The notes below the pieces were generated by a model. That model did no database searches and was not told the DNA's origin. It saw only the letters and a program-made list of their open reading frames with translations. DNA of 64,000 nucleotides from an uncultured Sphingomonadaceae bacterium (GTDB lineage Bacteria; Pseudomonadota; Alphaproteobacteria; Sphingomonadales; Sphingomonadaceae): assembly GCA_947499975.1 (NCBI GenBank), contig CANMQE010000001.1, positions 930,001-994,000 of the forward strand, written 5' to 3'. The position numbers and the translations under genes are program-made. Numbering within the stretch: position 1 is the first letter of the stretch; each line of letters begins with the position of its first letter. Shown here one piece after another: positions 33,419 through 41,889 of this stretch.

Positions 33419-33446
33419 GCTGCAATCGAAAAGGATAGTCACACCC

Positions 33447-33899
33447 ATGAACACGAGCTCCTTCCGCCGCCTGATCGCCCCTGCACTGCTCGCGCTGGCC
33501 GCCTGCTCCAGCGCGGCACAGGCCGCCACCTACACAATGTTCAAGGATCCCAACTGCGGCTGCTGCGACCACTGGGCCGATCACGTTCGCGAAGGCATGG
33601 AAGCAGAGGTAACCATTGCGCAGAGCACTGACATGGGCGTGGTAAAGGACGAACACGGCGTTCCCGCGCAGCTGCGTTCCTGCCACACCATGATCGTGGA
33701 TGGCTACGTGATCGAGGGCCACGTGCCCGCCGCCGATATCGAACGCCTGCTGGCAGAGCGTCCCGACGGCGTGCGCGGCCTCGCCGTGCCCGGAATGCCC
33801 GTGGGCTCTCCCGGCATGGAAATGGGCGACCGCACCCAACCCTATCAGGTCATTGCCTTTGGTGATGCGGGCATGTCCGCTTTCGCCACTTACGAGTGA
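33447..33899 (+). CDS. Exported DUF411 metal-binding protein
   Basis: 150 residues. A signal peptide (cut near AAQA-A, about residue 27; an upstream ALAACS also resembles a lipobox) precedes the DUF411 domain with NCGCCDHWADH, SCHTMIVDGYVIEGHVPAADI and AVPGMPVGSPGMEMG. Related proteins are found near copper-resistance genes, and the CGCC plus Met/His residues suggest Cu binding. No copper genes flank it here; it sits between aroA and cmk. Confidence 0.85.
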   Translation: MNTSSFRRLIAPALLALAACSSAAQAATYTMFKDPNCGCCDHWADHVREGMEAEVTIAQSTDMGVVKDEHGVPAQLRSCHTMIVDGYVIEGHVPAADIERLLAERPDGVRGLAVPGMPVGSPGMEMGDRTQPYQVIAFGDAGMSAFATYE

Positions 33900-33911
33900 A
33901 CCGAGACTGAC

Positions 33912-34190
33912 ATGGGCCCCGAACTCGACGCATTCGCCTTCATCGGTTTCATCGGAACGGCCTGCATCATCGGGGCCTATGTTTACCTGACCGCAGTCGA
34001 GAAACCGAACCCGTTCATCCTGCACGGCACCAACCTGGTCGGCGCGGCGCTGCTGACTGTTTCCTTGATCGTGCATACCAACTGGCCCAGCCTGATCCTC
34101 GAAGGCTTCTGGGCGATGATTGCGCTGTGGGGCCTTTCCAAGGCCATACGCGGGCGCAGGCGAACCGAAGAAGGAGCGCGCGAATCGTGA
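33912..34190 (+). CDS. CBU_0592-like small membrane protein
   Basis: 92 residues with three hydrophobic segments (about 8-28, 38-56, 60-76). The LNPFILHGTNLVGAALL-like middle (here PNPFILHGTNLVGAALLTVS) fits the CBU_0592-like membrane family of unknown function. Its TGA overlaps the GTG start of cmk (GTGA), so it is coupled to cmk translation. Confidence 0.75.
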   Translation: MGPELDAFAFIGFIGTACIIGAYVYLTAVEKPNPFILHGTNLVGAALLTVSLIVHTNWPSLILEGFWAMIALWGLSKAIRGRRRTEEGARES

Positions 34191-34816
34191 TTATCGCCGT
34201 CGACGGACCGACAGCCTCGGGCAAGGGCACGATTGCCAAGGCGCTGGCGCAGCATTTCGGGCTGCCGCACCTCGATACGGGCCTGCTGTATCGCGCCGTG
34301 GGCTATCAGGTATTTCTCTACGATGGCGCCCCCGATGATCCGGTGGAAGCGCGCGCGGCCACCACGTTTCCCAACGAATTGCTGGGTCATCCCGAATTGC
34401 GCAGCGAGGCGACGGGCGGCCTCGCCAGCCGGGTTTCCGTGCATCCCGGCGTGCGCAAGGCGCTGCTGGAACGGCAACAGGCCTTTGCCGGACAGCCTGG
34501 CGGCGCCGTGCTGGACGGACGCGATATCGGCACCGTGATCGCGCCCAATGCCGATGTAAAACTGTTCGTCACCGCCAGCGTGGAAGCGCGCGCAAAGCGG
34601 CGCTGGCAGGAGATGCGCGATCGCGGCGAAAGCCACACACTGCTGGAGATAGAGGACGATCTGCGCCGCCGTGACGAGCGGGATCGCAATCGCGCCGCCG
34701 CACCGCTAACCGTGGCGCCCGATGCCCTCGTTCTTGACACCACCGCGCTGGACAAGGACGCCAGTATCGCTGCCGCCATCGAGGCCGTGCGCGAAGCCAT
34801 GGGCAAGACGTCCTGA
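34187..34816 (+). CDS. cmk: Cytidylate kinase
   Basis: 209 residues from GTG at 34187 with AAGGAG 10 nt upstream. P-loop DGPTASGKGT (6-15), LDTGLLYRAVG, LDGRDIGTVIAPNAD and RDERDRNRAAAPL are standard Cmk motifs. Phosphorylates CMP and dCMP. The longer open frame upstream overlaps the previous gene. Usually next to rpsA; here 2.1 kb separate them. Confidence 0.96.
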   Translation: MIIAVDGPTASGKGTIAKALAQHFGLPHLDTGLLYRAVGYQVFLYDGAPDDPVEARAATTFPNELLGHPELRSEATGGLASRVSVHPGVRKALLERQQAFAGQPGGAVLDGRDIGTVIAPNADVKLFVTASVEARAKRRWQEMRDRGESHTLLEIEDDLRRRDERDRNRAAAPLTVAPDALVLDTTALDKDASIAAAIEAVREAMGKTS

Positions 34817-34818
34817 CG

Positions 34819-35424
34819 GTGCATTACACCCGCGCCCTCGCCCTGCTCTCGATCGTCTGGGCGGCGATGCTGGCATGGTCCGGCTGGGCGCCGTATGACC
34901 GTGCGACATGGGCCATGGAAGTCGCGCCCGTGCTGATCGCCCTTCCCATCCTCTGGCTCACGCGCCACGCCTTTCTCCTCACCCCGCTCGCATTGGCACT
35001 GATCGGGTTTCACGGCGTCGTGCTGATGCTGGGCGGCGCCTATACCTATGCCCGCGTGCCCATCGGGTTCGAAGTGCAGGAATGGCTGGGGCTGGCGCGC
35101 AATCCCTATGACCGGTTCGGCCACCTGATGCAGGGCTTCGTGCCGGCAATCGTGTTTCGCGAGATGCTGCTGCGCCTCTCGCCACTTCGCGCAGGATGGC
35201 TGCTCACCGCGCTGCTGCTGGCGTGCTGCCTCGCCGTCAGCGCGGCATACGAGCTGATCGAATTCGGCGCGGCGATGGCGCTGGGGCAAGGCGCGGAGGA
35301 GTTTCTCGGTACGCAGGGCGATGTGTGGGACACGCAGTGGGACATGCTGATGTGCCTGATCGGCGCGGGCATTGCGTTACTGCTGCTGTCGCGCTGGCAC
35401 GATCGCCAGCTGGCGAAGGTCTAG
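34819..35424 (+). CDS. DUF2238 (YjdF-type) membrane protein
   Basis: 201 residues from GTG at 34819, 2 nt after the cmk stop. Five or six hydrophobic helices and the DUF2238 motifs RNPYDRFGHLMQGFVPAI, SAAYELIEFGAA and FLGTQGDVWDTQWDM. Function unknown. Its stop overlaps by four bases with the convergent gene on the other strand. Confidence 0.87.
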   Translation: MHYTRALALLSIVWAAMLAWSGWAPYDRATWAMEVAPVLIALPILWLTRHAFLLTPLALALIGFHGVVLMLGGAYTYARVPIGFEVQEWLGLARNPYDRFGHLMQGFVPAIVFREMLLRLSPLRAGWLLTALLLACCLAVSAAYELIEFGAAMALGQGAEEFLGTQGDVWDTQWDMLMCLIGAGIALLLLSRWHDRQLAKV

Positions 35425-35960
35425 TTCGCTGCCGGGGGCGGACCGCCGGGCCGGGGCAGGTCAACGTCGTGCCGGTGGTTCCATATCTCCACGATCCTGC
35501 CTTCATCATTGAAGCGGAAGACATTGATGATCGGCACGTCCTCCACGCTCGTCATGCCCATCTGGGCCGCTTCGGGGGAGGCATCGAGCGATATGGTCCA
35601 TCGCGTCGCCACCATGTCACCATCGGCCATCTGCCAGTCTATCTCGCCGCTGAGATGTCCGAAGCTGTGGAACAGGTCGGCGACGTTCTTCTGCTCGACA
35701 GCGTCCTCGGTCACGTTCTTCCGGGTCCCCACATCGTGGACGACATACTGGTCGGCCACGAAATCGGCATAGGCATCCGTATTGTCCGAGAACCAGAGCT
35801 GTTCGTAGAATTGCCGCGCAATCTGTTTGTTGCGCTCCTCGACGGCGGCCTTTTCTGCAAGGGTAGCGGCCTCCCCGCCGGCCGGGTTAGCCTCCTGAGC
35901 GGTGGCTCCAGTGGCGGTCAGCAAGACCATGCTGCAAACGATCAACAGTCCATTCTTCAT
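35421..35960 (-). CDS. Exported SnoaL/NTF2-like protein
   Basis: 179 residues. A signal peptide (cut after about residue 21, ATGATA-QE) is followed by an NTF2-like cone fold: QIARQFYEQLWFSDNTDAY, SFGHLSGEIDWQMADGDMVATRW and INVFRFNDEGRIVEIWNH. Proteins of this fold include cyclases and small-molecule binders; function here is unknown. ATG at 35960; 20 nt downstream of the Mpo1-like gene on the same strand. Confidence 0.8.
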   Translation of the reverse strand: MKNGLLIVCSMVLLTATGATAQEANPAGGEAATLAEKAAVEERNKQIARQFYEQLWFSDNTDAYADFVADQYVVHDVGTRKNVTEDAVEQKNVADLFHSFGHLSGEIDWQMADGDMVATRWTISLDASPEAAQMGMTSVEDVPIINVFRFNDEGRIVEIWNHRHDVDLPRPGGPPPAAN

Positions 35961-35980
35961 TTCCGAACCCCCTTCTCGTT

Positions 35981-36472
35981 TCAAACTCCTGGCTGTTCTC
36001 CGATCTCGCGCCGCAGGCCTTTCAGCAATCCCAGCGCGAACAATCCTTCCACCACCACGAACAGCGGACCGACGAGGAAGCTGCGCAAATCGTCCACGAA
36101 GGCGGGCTTGCGGCCCTCGAACTTGTGACCGACGAGCTGGAATATCCAGCCCACGGCAAACAGGCCAATCCCGCCGCCCAGCCACGCGGCGGTGGATGCC
36201 TGCGCAATCTGATGGCCCAGCGCCACGAACAGCGCGAGCAGCGCCGCCATCAGCAGGCCCATGCGAATGTCCAGCCTGAGATACCAGAGCGCCGCCAGCA
36301 CGCCGAGAACGACGGCTGGCGTAATCGCCATGCCCGCAAGATCCAGTACCGGTCGCGCCAGCAAAGTGGTAATGCCCAGCACGATCATGGGGATGCCCAC
36401 CGCATGGGTTAGCACATTACGGTGATCGTGGTGATACTCGCGGTATCTCGAGAGTCGCTGCGCAAGGTTCAT
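35981..36472 (-). CDS. Mpo1-like (DUF962) membrane protein
   Basis: 163 residues with four hydrophobic segments and the family histidines: YHHDHRNVLTHAVGIP, ALGHQIAQ and FQLVGHKFEGRKPAF. Yeast Mpo1 is an iron-dependent dioxygenase that alpha-oxidises 2-hydroxy fatty acids; sphingomonads make 2-hydroxy acyl sphingolipids, so a similar lipid role is plausible but inferred. Divergent from rpsA across a long gap. Confidence 0.82.
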   Translation of the reverse strand: MNLAQRLSRYREYHHDHRNVLTHAVGIPMIVLGITTLLARPVLDLAGMAITPAVVLGVLAALWYLRLDIRMGLLMAALLALFVALGHQIAQASTAAWLGGGIGLFAVGWIFQLVGHKFEGRKPAFVDDLRSFLVGPLFVVVEGLFALGLLKGLRREIGEQPGV

Positions 36473-36937
36473 CCCGCTTCCCTACACCGAAATTGTCCGA
36501 GCAGAAAGACAGGCCCATGCCACGCGTCCCTGCCCTCCTCTGCCCCTCACGAATGTCACCACGCGAAACCCGGAGTTTTTGCCTTCAGGACCGTGTTCCA
36601 GGTGTTCCACATTAGCCGGGCGATGCCACGCCGCCGCGTCGCTTTCGCCTTGCGTTCGCCCGCGTTTTCGCCTAGGCGCGCGTCCGTTCGATGGACGGAT
36701 CACATGTCCGCGAATGCCAAGCCAGCATGGTCGGCTTTCCACCGGGGCGCAACGACGCTCATGCCATGATGGTTTTCGCATTCGCAGGCCTGCCGTTCAA
36801 AGAATGCCTGTGTCGGCACGAGGTCGCACGGGCAGTTCGGCCCTTTGGCCCGCTTCTCGCAATCCCGCGAGGCGCGGAGACAAGACCCCCAGCAAAACTG
36901 GGTGGCCGGTAAAATGATTGATTAGGAACACCACTAC
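36473..36937. other. Long non-coding region upstream of rpsA
   Basis: 465 nt between divergent genes. It contains a tandem 9-bp repeat GTGTTCCAG/GTGTTCCAC (36593-36610) and several small stems, including CGTCC...GGACG near 36678-36695, CTCGC/GCGAG near 36857-36872 and CCCAG-caaaa-CTGGG just before the rpsA ribosome site. Short open frames on both strands have no recognisable content. It probably holds the rpsA promoter and a structured leader. Confidence 0.45.
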
Positions 36938-38641
36938 ATGGCTACTTCTGCCAATCCGAGCCGCGACGATTTCGCGGCAATGCTTGACGAACAACTCGGC
37001 GGTGCCGAGGGCGGCTTCGAAGGCCGCGTCGTCAAGGGCACCGTCACCTCCATCGAAAACGGCATGGCGGTGATCGACGTGGGCCTCAAGAGCGAAGGCC
37101 GCGTCAACCTCAAGGAATTCTCCCGCGTAGATGGCGAACACGGCCTCAGCGTCGGCAGCGAAGTCGAAGTCTTCGTTGACCGCGTGGAAAACGCCGATGG
37201 CGAAGCCATGCTGTCGCGCGATCGCGCCCGCCGCGAAGCTGCCTGGGACAAGCTGGAAAGCGAGTTCGGCGAAGGCAAGCGCGTCGAAGGCCGTATCTTC
37301 GGCCGCGTGAAGGGTGGCTTCACCGTCGATCTCGACGGCGCCGTGGCCTTCCTGCCCGGTTCGCAGGTCGATATCCGCCCCGTTCGTGATGTGACCCCGC
37401 TGATGGATGTGCCGCAGCCCTTCCAGATCCTGAAGATGGATCGTCGCCGCGGCAATATCGTCGTTTCGCGTCGTGCCGTGCTGGAAGAAACCCGTGCGGA
37501 ACAGCGCAGCGAGCTGATCGACAAGCTGGCAGAAGGCCAGATCACCGATGGCGTGGTGAAGAACATCACCGATTACGGTGCCTTCGTGGACCTGGGCGGC
37601 ATCGACGGCCTGCTCCACGTCACGGACATGAGCTACAAGCGCGTGAACCACCCCAGCGAAGTGATCGAGATCGGCCAGACCGTGACCGTGCAGATCATCC
37701 GCATCAATGCCGAAACGCAGCGTATCTCGCTGGGCATGAAGCAGCTGGAAAGCGATCCGTGGGAAGGCGTTGGCGCCAAGTATCCGGTGGGCGCAAAGGT
37801 CACTGGCCAGGTTACCAACATCACCGAATACGGTGCATTCGTGGAGCTGGAGCCGGGCATCGAAGGCCTGGTCCATGTTTCCGAAATGAGCTGGACCAAG
37901 AAGAACGTGCATCCGGGCAAGATCGTTTCCACCTCGCAGGAAGTGGAAGTGATGGTTCTGGAAGTGGATTCGGAAAAGCGTCGCATCTCGCTCGGCCTGA
38001 AGCAGGCCCAGTCGAACCCGTGGGACGATTTCGCAGAGAAGTTCCCGGTCGGTTCCACCGTCCAGGGCGAAGTCAAGAACGCCACCGAGTTCGGCCTGTT
38101 CATCGGCCTGCCCGGCGACGTGGACGGCATGGTTCACATGTCCGACATCGCCTGGGGTATCTCGGGTGAAGACGCCCTCGCCCTGCACCGCAAGGGTGAA
38201 GAAGTCGAAGCCGTGGTTCTCGATGTCGATGTCGACAAGGAACGCATCAGCCTCGGCATGAAGCAGCTTGAAAAGGGTGCTCCCTCGGCTGAAGGCGCTG
38301 CTGGCGCCGGTAGCTTGCGTCGCGGCGAAGTCGTCACCGTTACCGTTCTGGAAGTCCGCGATGGCGGCCTGGAAGTTCAGGTTGGCGACGACGGCGCAAC
38401 CGGCTTCATCAAGCGTTCGGACCTGGGCCGCGACCGTGACGAACAGCGTCCCGATCGTTTCCAGACCGGCCAGAAGGTGGATGCCATGGTTACCGGCTTC
38501 GACCGTTCGAAGAAGCCCAACTTCTCCATCAAGGCGCATCAGATCGCCGAAGAGAAGGAAGCCGTGGCACAGTTCGGTTCCGCCGACTCCGGCGCATCGC
38601 TGGGCGACATCCTGGGCGAAGCCCTGAAGAAGAACGACTAG
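36938..38641 (+). CDS. rpsA: Ribosomal protein S1
   Basis: 567 residues. Six S1 RNA-binding repeats, the later ones with the typical GAFVxL..GIxGLxHxS pattern (DYGAFVDLGGIDGLLHVTDMS, EYGAFVELEPGIEGLVHVSEMS, EFGLFIGLPGDVDGMVHMSDIA). It recruits mRNA to the 30S. ATTAGGAACACC precedes the ATG. rpsA mRNAs often have autoregulated leaders, and the 465-nt gap upstream would allow one. A strong terminator follows. Confidence 0.97.
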   Translation: MATSANPSRDDFAAMLDEQLGGAEGGFEGRVVKGTVTSIENGMAVIDVGLKSEGRVNLKEFSRVDGEHGLSVGSEVEVFVDRVENADGEAMLSRDRARREAAWDKLESEFGEGKRVEGRIFGRVKGGFTVDLDGAVAFLPGSQVDIRPVRDVTPLMDVPQPFQILKMDRRRGNIVVSRRAVLEETRAEQRSELIDKLAEGQITDGVVKNITDYGAFVDLGGIDGLLHVTDMSYKRVNHPSEVIEIGQTVTVQIIRINAETQRISLGMKQLESDPWEGVGAKYPVGAKVTGQVTNITEYGAFVELEPGIEGLVHVSEMSWTKKNVHPGKIVSTSQEVEVMVLEVDSEKRRISLGLKQAQSNPWDDFAEKFPVGSTVQGEVKNATEFGLFIGLPGDVDGMVHMSDIAWGISGEDALALHRKGEEVEAVVLDVDVDKERISLGMKQLEKGAPSAEGAAGAGSLRRGEVVTVTVLEVRDGGLEVQVGDDGATGFIKRSDLGRDRDEQRPDRFQTGQKVDAMVTGFDRSKKPNFSIKAHQIAEEKEAVAQFGSADSGASLGDILGEALKKND

Positions 38642-38670
38642 GCTCTTCTTTCCCGATACGGGATTTGGAA

Positions 38671-38707
38671 AAAGGCCCGTCCGGAGCGATCCGGGCGGGC
38701 CTTTCTT
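38671..38707 (+). terminator. Terminator after rpsA
   Basis: An 11-bp stem (38674-38684 with 38691-38701, one G-U) with loop AGCGAT, preceded by AAA and followed by TTTCTT. It begins 29 nt after the rpsA stop and precedes gloB. Confidence 0.9.
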
Positions 38708-38727
38708 ACATCTGGCGCTCGTGTAGA

Positions 38728-39498
38728 ATGGTCGACATGACATTACAGGTTCACCAGTTTCCCTGCCTTTCCGACAATTACGGCTTCCTGCTGCACGATC
38801 CAGACAGCGGCGAAACCGCCTGTATCGATACGCCCGACGGGGACGAGTATCTGAAACAGGCCAAGGCCAAGGGGTGGAGGATCACGCAGATCTGGAACAC
38901 GCACTGGCACCCCGATCACGCGGGCGGAAACGAGGCCATAAAGGCCGCCACCGGATGCACGATCGTCGCCCCTGCCGGCGATGCGGAAAAGATCGCCGGG
39001 ATAGACCGGCAGTTAAGGGACGGCGACGTCGCAACCCTCGGCGCGCACGAGGCGCGCGTGATCGACGTTGGCGGGCACACCTTGGGCCACATCGCCTACC
39101 ACCTGCCGGACAGCGGCATTGCGTTCGTGGGGGATAGCGTGTTCGCGCTTGGCTGCGGGCGGATGTTCGAAGGAACGGCACCGCAATTCTGGGAAAGCCT
39201 CACCCGTATCAAGCAATTGCCGGACGACACGACGCTCTACTGCGCGCATGAATACACCAAGGCGAACGCGAAATTCGCGCTTCATGCCGATCCGCACAAC
39301 GAGACGCTGCAGGCCTATGCCGAAGAAATCGAACGCAAGCGTGCTGCGGGCAAGCCGACCGTGCCCTTCCCGCTCGGTCGCGAACTGGGCACCAATCCAT
39401 TCCTGCGCGCCGACGATCCCGCGATGCAGGCACGTTGGGGCGGCGGGACACCGCCCGAAACCTTCGCCGCGCTCCGCGCCGCGAAGGACAATTTCTAA
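38728..39498 (+). CDS. gloB: Hydroxyacylglutathione hydrolase (glyoxalase II)
   Basis: 256 residues. Metallo-beta-lactamase fold with THWHPDH (58-64), GHTLGHIAYH, VGDSVFALGCGRMFEGT and the glyoxalase II C-domain (CAHEYTKANAKFALH, LGTNPFLRADD). Hydrolyses S-lactoylglutathione to lactate. ATG at 38728 is used; an ATG 9 nt later is equally possible. Open frame further upstream overlaps the rpsA terminator and is not coding. Confidence 0.95.
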   Translation: MVDMTLQVHQFPCLSDNYGFLLHDPDSGETACIDTPDGDEYLKQAKAKGWRITQIWNTHWHPDHAGGNEAIKAATGCTIVAPAGDAEKIAGIDRQLRDGDVATLGAHEARVIDVGGHTLGHIAYHLPDSGIAFVGDSVFALGCGRMFEGTAPQFWESLTRIKQLPDDTTLYCAHEYTKANAKFALHADPHNETLQAYAEEIERKRAAGKPTVPFPLGRELGTNPFLRADDPAMQARWGGGTPPETFAALRAAKDNF

Positions 39499-39507
39499 CC
39501 GGGTCTC

Positions 39508-40122
39508 TTAATACGCGGCAGCAAAGCGCGCCCTGCTGTGCCGGTGCTGCTCCAGTTCGTCGACCATGGCGATGGCATAATCGGCATAGCTGATCTTCGA
39601 ATTGCCCTCGTCATCGGTCACCAGTTCATCTCCGCCGAGGCGGAAGCTGCCGGGTCCCTGTCGTTCGCCTTCGAAAATGGTCATCGCGGGCGAGAAGAAG
39701 GTCCAGTCGATCTCTTTCTCGTCACGCAATTCCTCCAGAAAGGTGATCGCGGGCTTCACCATCGGCTTGATCTCTTCCGGGAAATCGGGCGTATCGTAAA
39801 GCTTCACGCCGTCCGCACCCAGCAGGCTGGCCGCCCCGCCCATGATCAATAGCCGATCCACCCCTGCCTGCCGTACCGCGGACAGAAGCGTTTCGGCATC
39901 GACATCGAAATGGATCGCGCTGATCACCGCGTCCACCCCGCCGAAGTGCGCGGACATCTCCGCAGGCTTGGTGGCGTCGCCGGCCTTCGGGGTCACGCCA
40001 TCGATCTGCGGGATCTTTTCCGGGCTGCGGGCAATCCCGGTCACCGTGTGCCCGCGCGACACCAGTTCCCTGACGATTTCAGAGCCGCCCTTGCCGTTCG
40101 CTCCCAATACCGCAACATGCAT
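39508..40122 (-). CDS. NAD(P)-binding (NmrA/atypical SDR) protein
   Basis: 204 residues. Rossmann motif VLGANGKGG (5-13) at the N-terminus, then FGGVDAVISAIHF and RLLIMGGAASLLG; no YxxxK catalytic pair in the usual place, as in NmrA-like regulators and NAD(P)H-binding proteins. Substrate unknown. It is convergent with gloB and divergent from the small lipoprotein gene. Confidence 0.82.
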   Translation of the reverse strand: MHVAVLGANGKGGSEIVRELVSRGHTVTGIARSPEKIPQIDGVTPKAGDATKPAEMSAHFGGVDAVISAIHFDVDAETLLSAVRQAGVDRLLIMGGAASLLGADGVKLYDTPDFPEEIKPMVKPAITFLEELRDEKEIDWTFFSPAMTIFEGERQGPGSFRLGGDELVTDDEGNSKISYADYAIAMVDELEQHRHSRARFAAAY

Positions 40123-40256
40123 GTCCAGACCTTTCCATCAACTTGTGCCGCCCCCTGCCACGATGCCCGGAGACGTGTCCAGCCATGCCGGGAGATTACA
40201 AAAGTGGAACATTCACAGGCGACTAGGTGTTTCTCCTTATACAACAGGAGAATATT

Positions 40257-40655
40257 ATGAAAATCGCCGCTCTTACCGCTCTCGCCCTCGGCGCGTCCCT
40301 TGCAGGCTGCACGCACTATGTAGGCGCAAGCGGGGCGCCAGTTCCGGCTTCCGAGATCGAGCCGTATTCCAGCTGGCCGACAGAGCTGGAAGGTCGCACC
40401 GTCGATATCGTGACCGAAGATGGCATCGAGAATCGCATCAACTTCAGACCGGGCGGCGAGATGGAAATTCTTGTCGGCGAAGGTGGACACGTGGTCGAGG
40501 GAGTTTGGGGCTATCAGAATGAAGATACGATCTGCGTGGCCTTCGCACCCCGCGGTGAGGAATGCTGGCCCTACGAGCCGATGGCCATTGGCGAAACGCA
40601 AACTGTCACCAGCAATCGCGGCCAGACATTGCGCGTGACGATGATCGACCGCTAA
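40257..40655 (+). CDS. Small lipoprotein of unknown function
   Basis: 132 residues. Lipoprotein signal with SLAGC (Cys18), then a beta-rich domain (TVDIVTEDGIENRINFRPGG, GVWGYQNEDTICVAF) with two cysteines (ICVAF, ECWPY) that may be disulfide-bonded. AGGAG is 6 nt before the ATG at 40257. Its 3' end shares a two-way terminator with the ATP synthase operon. Confidence 0.78.
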   Translation: MKIAALTALALGASLAGCTHYVGASGAPVPASEIEPYSSWPTELEGRTVDIVTEDGIENRINFRPGGEMEILVGEGGHVVEGVWGYQNEDTICVAFAPRGEECWPYEPMAIGETQTVTSNRGQTLRVTMIDR

Positions 40656-40677
40656 TTCGGCCCCTCTTGCCAGAACG

Positions 40678-40715
40678 AAAAACGCCGCGCTGCCAATGAA
40701 GGAGCGCGGCGTTTT
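40678..40715. terminator. Bidirectional terminator between lipoprotein gene and atp operon
   Basis: Stem CGCCGCGC (40683-40690) with GCGCGGCG (40704-40711), 13-nt loop, flanked by AAAAA on the left and TTTT on the right. It ends the lipoprotein transcript (plus) and, 24 nt after the atpF stop, the Fo operon (minus). Confidence 0.88.
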
Positions 40716-40738
40716 GCTGTCCGCAAGGCACGTAGCCT

Positions 40739-41323
40739 TTAAAGCGCGGAAATAACCTCATCCGCCATCGCCTTGTCGGCGGCGGCATCGTGGTTTTTCG
40801 CAATCAACTTGGCAGCCGCCGCGGTGGAGGCATCTGCTGCGCGGGCGCGCAGATCGGCCAGTGCCTGGCGTTCCGCTGCCGCGATCTTGTCCTGCGCCAT
40901 GCGTTCACGACGCGTGATCATGGCCGCGGTATCTTCCTCGGCGCGCGCGACGATGCCATCCGCTTCGCGGCGGGCATTGTCGAGCATGGCTTCGGCGTCC
41001 TTCTCGGCACCGGCGATCTTGGCGGCATATTCCTCGCGCAGGGCCTCCGCCTCGGAACGGAGCTGCTTGGCTTCCTCGAGATTAGCCTTGATCGCGGCGA
41101 TCTTGTTGTCCAGCCCACCGGCGATCGTCTTGTGCACCTTGGCGCCGAAAATTGCGATCAGCAGCAACACCAGCATGGCGATCGAAACCCACTGGTAGGG
41201 CGCGAGGCCCAGCAGTTCGGGTTCGACGTGCACGGCGGTGTCTTGATCGACGGCAACTTCGGTCATTGCCTCGTTGGTGGCGAAAACCTCGGGCAGGTCT
41301 TGCGCAGTTTCGGGATTAGCCAT
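40739..41323 (-). CDS. atpF: ATP synthase Fo subunit b
   Basis: 194 residues. A polar N-terminal extension (about 40 residues), one membrane helix (about 46-62, WVSIAMLVLLLIAIFGA) and a long alanine/charged coiled-coil stalk. Last gene of the Fo operon, overlapping the b' gene by 8 nt. Forms the peripheral stator with b'. Placement after b' and the extension support b rather than b'. Confidence 0.92.
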   Translation of the reverse strand: MANPETAQDLPEVFATNEAMTEVAVDQDTAVHVEPELLGLAPYQWVSIAMLVLLLIAIFGAKVHKTIAGGLDNKIAAIKANLEEAKQLRSEAEALREEYAAKIAGAEKDAEAMLDNARREADGIVARAEEDTAAMITRRERMAQDKIAAAERQALADLRARAADASTAAAAKLIAKNHDAAADKAMADEVISAL

Positions 41324-41810
41324 GGACCATCGCCTTCTTCACGGCCGAGCGTGCCTCGGTCTTGGTCACCTTGATATTCGCCAGTCGCTGGGTGATGTCC
41401 TGCGCAGCCTCGGCAGCCACGTTTTCGATTTCCGCAGCGGCCTCGGCACGGCTGGCCTCGATGCTGGCTTCGGCTTCGGCCAGCTGGGCATCGATACCCG
41501 TCTGGGCGGATGCCAGCCTGCTTTCGGTGGAGGCCTGGGCCTTGGCCTTGGCCTCGTTCACCAGCGCCTGCGCCGCTTCACGATTGGCGTTCTCGCGCTG
41601 ACGCCACGCTTCTTCCGCCTCGTCGGCAGAATCGCGAGCCGCCTGAGCAGCCGCCAGGTCATCGGCGATCTGCTTGTCGCGCAAACCGACCGTGTCCATC
41701 ACCTTGGGGACCATGCCCCGACCAACGACGAAGTAGACAAATCCGAAAATGACCAGCAGCCAGAACAGCTGGCTGGACCAGATTTCGAACATTTGATCTA
41801 TCTGGGGCAT
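41316..41810 (-). CDS. atpG: ATP synthase Fo subunit b'
   Basis: 164 residues. Starts MPQIDQMFEIWSSQLFWLL, a membrane anchor at residues 10-30, followed by a charged coiled coil. The MPQ..-start and position just after atpE fit b' of alphaproteobacterial and photosynthetic-type ATP synthases, which use a b/b' heterodimer. 79 nt after the atpE stop. Confidence 0.9.
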   Translation of the reverse strand: MPQIDQMFEIWSSQLFWLLVIFGFVYFVVGRGMVPKVMDTVGLRDKQIADDLAAAQAARDSADEAEEAWRQRENANREAAQALVNEAKAKAQASTESRLASAQTGIDAQLAEAEASIEASRAEAAAEIENVAAEAAQDITQRLANIKVTKTEARSAVKKAMVHG

Positions 41811-41889
41811 GGACGGATTCCGCCTTTGAACGCGAGTTGCAATTCAGAAAGCCGGTGGGACGCGGATCGCCCCGCCGGCAAGAACCAAA

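Noticed and set aside
36593..36610. GTGTTCC repeat as a parS centromere site
   Set aside because: parS-like sites are palindromes (GTTCCACGTGGAAC type); this is a direct repeat and lacks the inverted half.
36691..36912. 73-codon open frame upstream of rpsA as a small gene
   Set aside because: No ribosome site, no recognisable content and competing short frames on both strands; better explained as leader DNA.
36797..38743. 648-codon open frame opposite rpsA
   Set aside because: Covers the reverse of ribosomal protein S1 and runs through its terminator; composition is that of a shadow frame.
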